Assembly (NCBI GenBank): GCA_947561395.2
Contig: OX387182.1
Span: 41,161,949-41,225,948, forward strand
Source: Buxus sempervirens
Taxonomy: Eukaryota; Streptophyta; Magnoliopsida; Buxales; Buxaceae
Length of the DNA: 64,000 nt
Reading direction: 5' to 3'
The notes under the pieces were generated by a model, which did no database searches, was not told the origin of the DNA, and worked only from the letters and a program-made list of their open reading frames with translations. This document shows, in pieces, positions 10,391 through 20,349 of the stretch (positions within the stretch are counted from its first letter, which is position 1; each line of letters begins with the position of its first letter). The position numbers were made by a program, and so were the translations under genes.

Positions 10391-12090
10391 ATGGAATCCG
10401 GATCATCTTCTGCCCCATTATTGTCTGTCCACACTGCCTCCCCTGCAAAACAGCCTTTTAGATCAAAACCCCCAAATCTCACTAGGTACAACCCTGTGGA
10501 TTCCTTTTACACAAGGTGGGTTAACTCTATGACCCTAGATGAGGAGAGGAGATGGGGTTCTACTAATCTAGGCCATACCCTGCTCATTCCCAAGGTTCCC
10601 TTCAGGTGGGAGATTATAGAGGCCATGATTGGTCATTGGGTTCCTGATCTCAACTTGTTCCGTTTTGGGACCCATGAGATGACCCCAACCATTGAAGAGG
10701 TGGAAACCATCCTGGGCCTGAGGTTTGATGAGAAGGTGGTGAATCCACCTCTTAGGCCCAGTTACAAGAAGGAAGCTTTTACTTTTTTGGGCATAGGGAA
10801 GAAGGACTTGGGGGATTCTGACACCCTTTTGACCCTATCTAAGGCTTTTTTGACTGAGAAGCTTTTGAGGGGAGAAGATAAGGAGGCCCGATTCAATGCG
10901 TTGACCCTGATAGTGGTCAACCAGTTGCTTTTCCCACGGGAGGATGACGAGGTGGACTTGGCCTTGATTTCCGTGATATGCCAGGTTAGGGAGCGGGAGA
11001 GGTTAGCCCCTATGATTTTAGCTGGGATATATCAGGCCTTAACCGACTGCTACCATAGGAAGTCGAAACGCTTCCTAGCATGTGCCCAGATCCTGCAGGT
11101 AAAAAAGTTTTTTTTTTCTTGCTTTTTGGCTTTCTTTTTGCCTTTTTTGCTTTTTTTATTTTTTATTTTTTATATATACAATGTGCTGACACCTCTCTCT
11201 TCCTTTTGCAGCTTTGGCTACTTGATCATTTGAGCCAGATTGAAGAGATCAATCGACACTTCTTCCCGAGTCTAAAAGTCCCTCTCTTGATGAGCAACAG
11301 GGGGTGCCCCGATATTCCAGGGGGCAAACAGGGCTGGTTCACCTTCTTGGGCTCGCTTCAGGATGACCAGGTGAGATGGCCTGGTACTTATCAGCCTAAT
11401 GCGGAGACAGTGATTAGCTTCCGAGACCGCAACTTTCTGATTCTGGCTGGCCTGAAGCATGCAGTGTTGTATCTTCCTCTGCGGGTCCTTCGTCAGTTCC
11501 GTGCGACCCAGGGGATTATCATCCCATGTGGATATGAGGATCGTCTTGGACCCCTTTCTATGAAGTTGAATGCCTGGTTGATGAAGGAGTGGTCTTATGT
11601 CCGCTTTATGCATGGTCCAGTCTTCTCAGAAGCCCATGTGAAGGATTATCTCTTCTGGATCAAGGAGCAGATACAGACTCAGGCCCCAATACCCGAAGAT
11701 CCTCCTGTGGTCTTGGCTCCCACCTATGAGGACATTCTAGAGTCTGAGCGGGCTTCTCATAAGCGGCTTCAGCAGATATGGGTACGGGAGGCCCAGGAGC
11801 TCAGGATACAGGGTGCTTATCTGGAGAGGCAGCTTGAGGAGCAGATCTCCCGCCGTATTGCCGTGGAAGAAAAGCTGGAGGAGCAGAGGCAGGCTCGTTG
11901 CTTTGAGGTCCGTATGATCCGGCAGAAGTACCAGGATACTTTGGCCAGCCTTAGGAGTATGCGGATCAAGCAGGCCCTTTCAGATGAGGTCATTTCCTTC
12001 TTGAGTGATCCCGCTGCAGAGGGGGCTTCAGGAGTCATTGCAGCTCAGGCAGCTCGGATTCGGGAGCTTGAGGAGTGGCTAGGAGATTAG
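10391..12090 (+). CDS. DUF7745-like antisense protein of element C (two exons, 528 aa)
   Basis: Exon 1 is 10391-11098 (ends CTGCAG/GTAAAA); exon 2 is 11212-12090 (after TTTTGCAG). Both join in phase 0 to give 528 residues. The start is the first ATG after the TATA box; the frame continues upstream but without an ATG. Residues about 35-230 match the DUF7745 type found in many plant transposon proteins: WVNSMTLDEERRWG, then HWVPDLNLFRFG followed by MTPTIEEVETILGL. Residues about 390-525 are rich in Glu, Gln, Arg and Leu and look like a coiled coil (RLQQIWVREAQELRIQ). There is no catalytic motif or membrane segment. It runs opposite to gag-pol, convergent with pol. AATAAA at 12168 is a possible poly(A) signal. 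The open frame in C, D and the remnants in A and B suggests it was kept by selection. The function is unknown. Confidence 0.85.
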
Positions 12091-13059
12091 CTTTATTTCC
12101 TGCACATTTTTCATACCTTTGTACAAAATTGAACTCCAATAGTGGAAATACAAAGGATTTAATTCAAAATAAAGTTTTTATATTATTGGCCTCAGAATGC
12201 TCAGATGCTTGTAAAAACAAAGGTTTTATGAAAAGTATTTGATTTATCATCACTGGCCAAAGTATAATTTTTCCTTTTTGTATTTTTTTTTGTATTTTTT
12301 TTTGAAATATGGTCCATGCACTTAATCACCTATAATTAAAGGAATTCGAACCAGGTTAAATAATGAAAAGGGTAGTCCACAAAATACTGAGGGATCAGAA
12401 CCGTCCATCTTAGGACCTTTAGAGTCATCCCCAAATGCCTTTTCTTCCAGAATTGACTGTATTACCCAATCTGCTCATGCCATCTTTGCTGAAGGCTCAG
12501 ATCCCCATGATCAACTCAACCTCTGATTTTCCTTCATTTTTCTTTTATTTTTTTTTTATTTTTTTTCTCTTTTTTTGCCAATATTGCCCCTAGCGCCAGT
12601 TACGGTTTTCACTAGGGCCGGCTTCTGAATTCCGTCATCACCCATCTTACTCTGATATTTAAATGAACAAGCTAAGATCACCGAGGGCTTAAAAATAGGA
12701 CGAAATAAAGGCTAGGCTCAGTTTATGAAAGAAAGGGTATTAAAGGCCCAAAAAATTTTCAAGTGTGGAAATAGGTCAACCGGACTTACAGTCATGATGA
12801 ATTTAACCCTTTTCCCCCAAATTGCATTTTTTTGCATTTTTTTCACTCTTGGCTTTCATTTGCCATTTCCATTGCTTTTCCTCTCTTTTTTCTTTTTCTT
12901 TCCTTACTTTGCCCCAATTTGTTTTGCCCCAATTTAAGACTGTAAATCCGGTTTGGGTTTATCAAAGAAACGAACCGGCTCAACTTGGCTAGACTAGGGA
13001 TTGAAATTTTGAAGGAAATAAAGAAAAATGGCCTCGGATCATTTCCTAGAAATATTCAT
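12091..13059. other. Convergent 3' region between DUF7745 and pol, element C
   Basis: Noncoding, homologous to 33132-34064 (B) and 57182-58095 (D). It contains the block at about 12575-12620 shared by all four elements and T-rich tracts near 12540-12580 and 12820-12910. Transcripts from pol (-) and DUF7745 (+) would end or overlap here. Confidence 0.65.
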
Positions 13060-16000
13060 TCAAGGAAAATACCTTTTTACTGCATCAGAGTTAATGGGCT
13101 CAGGAAAATCTGCCCCATCCATTTCTGCTAAGATGAGTGCACCCCCTGACAGGACTTTCTTGACGACATATGGGCCTTCCCAATTGGGCTTGAACTTACC
13201 GCGAGGGTCTTCCAAAAATGGTAGAATTTTCTTTAGCACTAAGTTTCCTTCTTGGAAAGTTCTGGGCCTCACCTTCTTATTGTAAGCCCGGGCCATTCTC
13301 TTATGGTACAACTGTCCATGGCAAAGCGCTTTCAACCGCTTTTCTTCTATTAGGTTAAGTTGATCATGTCTCGACTGGATCCATTCGGCTTCTTCTAGTT
13401 CTGCTTCCATGAGCACTCGGAGTGATGGGATCTCTACTTCCACAGGCAAGACTGCTTCCATTCCATAGACTAGGGAATACGGGGTTGCCCCAGTTGAAGT
13501 TCGGATCGAGGTTCTGTATGCATGTAGAGCAAGTGGCAGCATTTCATGCCAATCCTTGTAGCTCACTACCATCTTCTGAATGATTTTCTTTATGTTTTTG
13601 TTTGCTGCTTCTACTGCCCCATTCATCTTTGGCCTGTACGGAGCTGACTTATGGTGGGTGATCTGAAACTGCTCACACATTTTCTTCATGTCCTTGTTCT
13701 TAATATTTGAAGCATTGTCTGATACTATGGCACTTGGCAGTCCATAGCGACAAATGATATTGTGCTTCAAAAATTTAATAACATGGTTGCTAGTGATGTT
13801 TGCATATGAGGCTGCTTCCACCCACTTAGTGAAATATTCAATCGCCACCAGGATGAATCTGTGTCCGTTCGATGCCTTAGGTGAGATCATGCCAATAACA
13901 TCTATGCCCCACATAGAGAAGGGCCAGGGTGATGTCATGTTGTGCAGCTCACCTGGGGGTGCATGCTTGTTATCTGCATAGATTTGGCATTGATGGCACC
14001 TCCTGACATGTATACAGTAATCGTGCTCCATAGTCGTCCAGTAATATCCCAGCCTCAGGATCTTCTTAGCCAGCATGTGCCCACTCATATGGGGCCCACA
14101 GACTCCTCCATGTACAGTCTCAATCAGCCTTTCTGATTCAGCCTTGGCAACACATCTTAGCAGAATATCGTTATGCGACCTCTTATACACATGTCCACCA
14201 CTTAGTAGAAATTGACCAGCCAATCTCTGTATTGTCCTCTTCTCAGTAGCAGTGGCATTCTCTGGCAGACTCCGATTGTTCAAGAAATTTTTGATATCTT
14301 GAAACCACGGTGCTTCTTCTTCTGGTGCTCCCTCTAGGACGAGACAGTAAGCCGGTTCATCTCTAACCTCAATTTCCAGCGGTCGGATGTCTACTCCTTC
14401 TGGTATGCTGACCATTGAAGCCAAGGTTGCTAGAGCATCTGCAAACTGATTCTTGGCCCTTGGCATATAGTTGAAGGAAATTCGAGTGAAATTTGTGCTT
14501 ATTTCTTCCAAATACTGGTGATAGGGGATCAATTTGTGATCCTTGGTTTTCCACTCACCAGTTGTTTGGAAGATGATAAGACTCGAATCCCCGTATACGT
14601 CAAGTTCCTCTACTCCATGATCCATGGCTGCTTGCAATCCAATTATGCATGCCTCATATTCTGCTATGTTATTGGTGCACTGGAATCTCAGCTTTACTGC
14701 AATCGGGATGTGTGAACCATCTGGTTTAACCAAGACTGCCCCTATTCCGTTCCCATTCATATTGGCGGCCCCATCAAAGAACATCTGCCAAGAACTCTCA
14801 CTGTCCTCCTCTTCAGTGTACAGAATTGCCTCATCAGGAAAGTTGGTCTTCAAGGGTTGATATTCTGGCAGAGGATGTGCAGCCAGGTGATCAGCTATGG
14901 CTTGACCCTTGATCGCCTTCTGGGTGATGTATGTGAGGTCAAACTCGGACAATAGTAGTTGCCACTTTGCCGTTCTGCCAGTCAGTGCCGGTTTCTCAAA
15001 TAAATACTTCAGTGGGTCCATCCGGGATATCAATAGTGTGGAGTGACTAAGGAAGTAATGCCTTAGCCTCTGAGTGGCCCACACTAGAGCACAACAAGTC
15101 TTTTCCAATGGTAAGTATTTGGCTTCATATTCCGTGAATTTTTTACTCAGATAGTAAATTGCCCTTTCTTTTCTACCAGTCTCATCGTGCTGCCCCAATA
15201 CACATCCCATCGACGTTTCCAACACTGACAAGTACAGGATCAGTGGTCTTCCTGGAGTTGGTGGCACTAGCACCGGTGGGTTCAGTAAATACCTCTTTAT
15301 TGTGTCAAATGCCTGCTGGCAGTCCTCATTCCAGACCGTCGGGTTATCCTTCCTTAGAAGTTTGAAAATCGGTTCACAGATAGCAGTGAGCTGTGCTATG
15401 AACCGGCTTATGTATTGAATCCTCCCGAGAAAACCACGAACCTCCTTCTCGGTTCTGGGTGCTGGCATTTCAATTATGGCCTTGGCTTTTGCCGGGTCAA
15501 TTTCAATTCCTCTTCGGCTCACTATGAACCCCAGTAACTTCCCTGATGTAGCCCCAAAGACGCATTTAGCCGAGTTAAGCCGTAGACTGTACTTCCTAAG
15601 CCGATCAAACACTTTCTTCAGATTGATCAAGTGGTCCTCCTCTTTGCATGATTTTGCAATCATATCGTCCACATAGACCTCCATCTCCTTGTGGATCATG
15701 TCATGAAAGAGTGCTGTCATGGCCCGCTGGTATGTTGCCCCAGCGTTCTTAAGCCCAAATGGCATGACTGTGTAATGGAATGTGCCCCAAGATGTGATAA
15801 ATGCTGTTTTCTCTTGATCCTCCTTAGCCATCTTGATCTGATTATATCCTGAGAAACCATCCATGAAGGAAAACAGGCTATGTACCGCAGTATTATCGAC
15901 CAGAATGTCGATGTGTGGAAGCGGAAAATCGTCCTTTGGGATTGCCCTGTTTAAGTCTCTATAATCCACGCACATTCGGACCTTCCCGTCCTTCTTTGGT

Positions 16001-16657
16001 ACCGGCACTATGTTTGCGAGCCACTCCGGGTACATAGAGACTGCCAAAAATCCGGCTTGAAATTGTTTGACCACTTCGTCCTTGACCTTTAAGGTCCATT
16101 CAGGCTTCAATCTTCTCGGCTTCTGCTTAATCGGCTTAACCCCTGGCAAAATTGGCAACCTGTGCACCACCATGTCAGTGTCCAACCCCGGCATGTCCCG
16201 ATACGACCAAGCAAACACATCCTTGTAATCTGCCAAGAACAGTGACATTTCATTCTTCTGCACATCAGACAAGCATGCCCCGATTTTTACAATTTTTGGG
16301 TCCTCTTCGGTCCCAAGATTTATGGATATGGTCTCCTCAATATTAGGTTGGACCCCCTTTTCATGACGTTCCAATTGGTATTCAATTTCTTTTGGAACGT
16401 CTTCTTCTTCGACCTCGGTCTCTTCTTCGACACCCATGAGATCAAAGTCGAGCTCAAGGTTGAAGTCATATTCAACCTGGTCCAATTCGGTCTGATTATA
16501 TGGTTCATAAGTGGTTTGGACCTTTTTGAAAAATTTAAATTTTTTAGAAAAAATAGAAAAATCTTTTTGGTTTTTTTTGTGGGCCTTCTAAACATAATTC
16601 CCCTGAAGATGAAGGCCCATTAGAACCTTCAGGGAAATGGCATTCCACTATTGGAGT
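13060..16657 (-). CDS. pol: pol of element C (RT, RNase H, second RNase H, integrase), frameshifted at its start
   Basis: Open from about 16485 to the stop at 13060, homologous throughout to B pol. Order: aspartic-type linker, reverse transcriptase with VDYRDLNRA, PFGLKNAGATYQ and YVDDMIAKS, gypsy-type RNase H, a second RNase H (FFDGAANMNG, EYEACIIGL, YGDSSLI, NQFADALA), HHCC finger, DD35E core (GIDVIG, SDNASN, AVEAANKN) and the GPY module. At 16571-16578 a T8 run (T6 in B and D, with one less flanking G) adds one base. The -1 frame coming from gag-pro then hits a stop, so this copy could not make a normal fusion. It also has Ile for Ser in DLNRAIPKDDF. No ATG opens the frame before the DLMGVE block. 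Confidence 0.9.
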
Positions 16658-19436
16658 TTTTTTTTGGAAGCCGCGTCAGTTTGCCGAACAAACGCTGCTT
16701 CAAAGGTAAGGGGAGTTTCCTCCCAATTGTTTAATACAAAATTTTGGGGAGCAGGGGAAATAGGGAAAGCCTGCTCCTCAAGCCCAGCATCCGATGCCAT
16801 CATCACCGGGTGGGTACTGCCCTTTTCTGCTACGGGGCCCAATCCAGAAATGACCTCTTCCGGAATCTTTACTGCGGCCCAATCAATGAATGGCAGTTCC
16901 ATGTCTGCCCCTGTCTTTTCGGCCACAGTCATGGCGAAGAATGCACCAACATCTTCAGAAAAGTCCACCTGCTGCTCGGGCTGTGGTCCAGGCCCATCTG
17001 CTGCTCCCAGTATTGGAGATGGGTTATAGGGTTGTAGGGCCGAAACAACAGGCTTCTGAAATGGGTTGATGTTGTAGTAGGGAGGTTTTGATTGGTCCAT
17101 AGGAGGAGAAATTTGGATTATATAAGCGGGTTTAGGGAAACTTTCCCTTAAATGAGGGAGTTTTCCTTTGCCTCTGCTCTCCCCTTCTTCGTACTTCATT
17201 CTTCTCCAGCCTCTGGGCTTGAAGCCCAACCCTACCTTGGGGATCAGTTTCTTAGCCGTGATTGGCTCCACCATCCCCTGCAGATTGATCCCCAGGCCTT
17301 TCCCTGGGTGAAAGTGGTATTTCTCCATCACTTTCTTGACCATCATTTCTGCAGTGGTCCCCTTTTCTTTCTTTTTCTCACACCCCCCAGGTATGTAATT
17401 TACCGCCTCAAATTGAAATGAGTGGAATGCAATCTTGTCGACAGTCAAGTCCACATTGATTAATGGTACATCAGGTGACACGATAGGCGGCACCAAGTTT
17501 TCGGCTAGGACTGTTATCACCCTTTGCCCTCTTATGTATTTCACCCTCTGGTGGAGCGTGGATGGTATTGCCCTAGCCGAATGTATCCACGGCCTTCCTA
17601 GGAGCAGATTGAATGCTGCGGGTATATCCATCACTTCAAATGTGATGTTAAAGATATTCGGCCCGATTGTGACCGGCAGTTCAATCTCCCCTAGGGAGTG
17701 GGTCTTGGAGCTATCAAAAGCCCTCACTATTCGCCCATTTCTTTTGATCCTTGACTGGTCCAGACCCAGCTTGGTAAAAATGATTAATGGGCAAACGTTT
17801 AACGCTGACCCGTTGTCAATTAAAACCCGTGCAACCATGCAGCCCTTACAAAGCACAGTGATGTGCAAAGGGTCCACATGATAACAACCACCTGGGCTGA
17901 TCTCTCCCTCTGAGAAACTTATCACATTATGTGACAAGATTTGACCAACCATTTTACCAAGCTGGTCCGGATCAATAGTCTGGGATACGTGTGCACTCTT
18001 TAGCACCCTTAACAATGCATCCCTATGCTTTTCAGAATTCAGCAAAAGGCCCAGTATTGAAATCTGGGCCGGGACCTTGTTTAGCTGATTCACAAGATTA
18101 AATTCACTTTTCTTTATTATTTTTATGAGGTCGGCTGCCTCATTTTCTGCACCCTGGGGGGTGTCTTCTCCCACTTTATTTTTTCCTTTTTGTTTTCTTT
18201 TTTCTTCATTTTCTTTTTTTTCTTTTTCTACTTCTGTCTCTTTCTCCTTCTCTTCACCCCCTGCACATCTCCCCGACCTCGTCATGAGGTTCAGCTCCTC
18301 CTGGTTCGGGTTTCTAACCGCTGGAACCGTAGCCGTGATTCCCTCGCTGTAATTCCATGGTACAGTGGCCTCTGAATAGGCTAATTTAGGGATGTTAACC
18401 ACTAGTGGCTGGAGTTTGGACCGGGATGTATGGGCTGGTTTAGGGATAGTATGGGCTGGCTGCACATTTACAACCAAGGGTTGAAGTTTGGATTTGGTGG
18501 GGACAGAAGAAGTGATGGAAGCAGTGGTGGGGTCAAGATTGATGACCAATGGAGCCTTAGACGGCTTGGATGGGGAACAAGTGGGTGGACTGCAATTGAA
18601 GACCAATGTGGGCCTTGCAGTATTTATCTGGGCCATCAGAGAAGAGACCTGGTTTAAGGAGGAGCTTATGTCCTCAGCAGCAAGATTATTTTTTTGGGAG
18701 ACCATGTTGATCTCCTCTTCGTCCTCCTCTGGGAAGAATCGGACCTGGACTGTAGTCCCCACAAGGGCTATAAGCTGAGATGGGTCAAAGGCCCTTCTCG
18801 TGGTGGATATGGTTGTGATGGAGTTGGATGGTCCTGCCCCATTGTGGTACGGCAGAGGGTTCTGCCCAATATCATTTCCCGATGGGGCGGGTGCAGCAGT
18901 GTTAAAGACCAAAGCCTTCTGGTCCAACAGGTCCTGGATCGCATGCTTCAATACCCAGCAGGTATCTGTAGAATGCCCCGGTGCACCCATGTGGAAATCA
19001 CAGGTGACCGATGTGTCAAAATTTCTCCCCTTCTGGGCATTTGGGTTAGGCTCCTTCAGAGTCAAGTACTCCCCTTTCAGCAGGGTTGGCAGTAGTTGGG
19101 AAAGAGATATTGGTAGAGGGGTGAAAACCCGGTTCTTCCTTGCTGCGAACCAGGCATCCCGCTCCTCCTTAGAAAAAGTCCTCCTTGTGTTAGTTGGCAC
19201 AGAGGGAGGGAAGTTGACATTCAGCGGGGTCTGGTACGACTGCTGGGCCTGCTGGGCCTGTTGGGGTGCCGAGATGTTGACGTGAAGTGGCTTCTTGGCT
19301 GGAGGAGCCTGGACTAGGTTCACCTCCCCTTCCTTTCGGGCCCCTGTCTTTTTAAATCCGGCCCCTCTCTTTTGGGCCATGGAGGCCGAGGAATCAGACT
19401 GCCCAGTCAGAGTAGAGTAGTCTATCAGCCGTCCTG
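16648..19436 (-). pseudogene. gag-pro: gag-pro of element C, N-terminal third deleted
   Basis: Open frame ending at TAG 16650-16648. It begins inside the GRLIDYSTLTGQSDSSASMAQ region that follows the gag domain in B and D, so the capsid-like domain is missing. It keeps the degenerate zinc-knuckle-like CDFHMGAPGHSTDTC, the low-complexity Lys/Glu region, the aspartic protease with DNGSALNVCP, and the G-patch (PGKGLGINLQG). There is no stop within the remaining frame. Upstream it changes abruptly into PMD intron sequence of element A at 19431-19438. Confidence 0.88.
16657..16665 (-). other. A9 tract in the gag-pro/pol overlap, element C
   Basis: Nine A in the sense strand, followed by CTC, two codons before the gag-pro stop. 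It is identical in B (29527-29535) and D (53577-53585). It lies in the short window where the -1 frame of pol is open together with gag-pro. It is a candidate -1 ribosomal frameshift site. Confidence 0.6.
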
Positions 19437-19438
19437 AA
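19431..19438. other. Deletion junction: element C gag joined to element A PMD intron
   Basis: On the minus strand the A PMD intron (GTAAGCATTTTTCCC..., ending TCTTTTCTTCAGG) passes into C gag (GGCTGATAGACTACTCT). Intact gag reads GTCAGGAAGGCTGATAG here, so about six bases (TCAGGA) could belong to either side. This fits end joining at microhomology. The deletion removed the C 5' LTR, leader and gag N-terminus and the A PMD 3' exons and the first half of A DUF7745. Confidence 0.75.
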
Positions 19439-19848
19439 GAAAAGAGAGACGGGAAAAATGCTTACCTCTCTCCTGAAGGTCCTGTCCAGGTGTGCCCTGG
19501 CCGACCTAGGGCGACTCTTCTCTGAGTCACGCCTAATCTGATTCCACCGGCGGGCCAAGGGAAATGTCCCCTCAGACAAAGTGGAGGTAGGGCGAAAGTG
19601 GGCCACATAGACCCGAGCAAAGAACTGAAAAGAAAAAAAAAAGAGAAGAAGAGAAGAGAAAAAGAAAAAAAAAGAGAGAACAAAAGAAAAAAAAGAGGTT
19701 AAGCAAAAAAGAAAAAAAAAGAAGAAGAGAGAAAAGAAAGGAAAGAAAGAAGAAAAAATTTATACCTGCAGAAAGGGCCAGAAAAATCTGCAACCTACTC
19801 CGGCTCCCCTGGGAGAAGATAGGCCGGAAACCACTCGTCGAAGGCCCG
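19439..19848 (-). pseudogene. PMD gene of element A, 3' remnant (end of exon 2 and exon 3)
   Basis: Minus strand. 19848-19766 is the end of exon 2 (AGLRRVVSGLSSPRG, donor GTATAA). 19624-19466 is exon 3 (FFARVYVAHFRPTST..., 159 nt, the same length as exon 3 of C). The start of intron 3 follows to the deletion junction. The frame continues directly from 38263 when element B and one TSD copy are taken out. Later exons are deleted. Confidence 0.82.
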
Positions 19849-19853
19849 CTAGC
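19849..19853. repeat. Target site duplication of element B, left copy (CTAGC)
   Basis: CTAGC immediately before TGTAGACACC; the same five bases follow the other LTR at 38258-38262. It lies in a PMD codon pair (Leu-Ala) of element A. Confidence 0.92.
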
Positions 19854-20228
19854 TGTAGACACCCCAAATTGCACAAACAATCATAAAAAATCATTATCTC
19901 CTGGAAAGCCAGCACAGAATTTGAAGAAAATAAACTTTTACCTGTATCCGGATACAAGTACCCTTTCCCGTATCCGGATAGTTATACCGGATACGTGTGA
20001 GCCTTAGCGTATCTGGTACGATGTACCGGATACCTTAAGGCCCTTTGTTATCTGGTCTGATATACCGGATACCTTAAGTTTGCTCAAAATTAGGGTTTTC
20101 CGAGAGCTTTTCACTTTTACCATCATGTCCCTCATTAAATGAGGGGAAATCGCGGAAATAACCTTAGGGTTTAGGTTGGAGGGGTTCTAGACATTAATTT
20201 GTGTCTACCAATGACCTTAGCCCTTGCC

Positions 20229-20236
20229 TATAAATA
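20229..20236 (+). promoter_or_regulatory. TATA box of element B 5' LTR
   Basis: TATAAATA in GCCTATAAATAGG, kept in every LTR including the diverged A family (41791-41798). This is the likely promoter of the genomic RNA. Confidence 0.8.
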
Positions 20237-20337
20237 GGAGCCTCCTCCTTGAGCAAATGGCACACAACTCTTGTTTTGAATTCTCGCAAAGAAGAACTCC
20301 AAGAGAAGAAGAAAACCGCTGTGGAATCGCCTCCAGC

Positions 20338-20349
20338 ACTCAGGTAAGC
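20338..20349 (+). promoter_or_regulatory. Candidate splice donor inside the LTR of element B
   Basis: CTCAG/GTAAGC with the break after 20343, about 107 nt after the TATA box and preceded by a GAAGAA-rich stretch. It is kept in D (after 44537). The A-family LTR has CCAAG/GTAAAG at the same distance (after 41903). With the acceptor at 25755-25768 it would define a leader intron of 5.4 kb. Confidence 0.55.

Larger units (their letters stand above)
3153..19435 (-). mobile_element. Element C: Tat/Ogre-like LTR retrotransposon, 5' truncated, nested in A
   Basis: Minus-strand element with 3' LTR (3153-5425), PPT (5426-5438), antisense PMD (7291-9908), antisense DUF7745 (10391-12090), pol (13060-16657) and the gag-pro 3' portion (16648 to about 19436). 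It is inserted in the A DUF7745 exon; the 5 bases outside the LTR are GTGGG (3148-3152), but the second TSD copy is gone. The 5' LTR, leader and N-terminal gag are missing and gag runs directly into A PMD sequence, so one deletion removed the C 5' end together with the adjoining A sequence. It belongs to the same family as B and D. Its 3' region, 7.6 kb between pol and LTR, is the most complete in the window. Confidence 0.9.

Noticed and set aside
13028..19285. Many open frames opposite to gag and pol, repeated in B, C and D
   Set aside because: They are mirror frames of gag and pol codons with no family signature; real antisense genes lie only in the 3' region.
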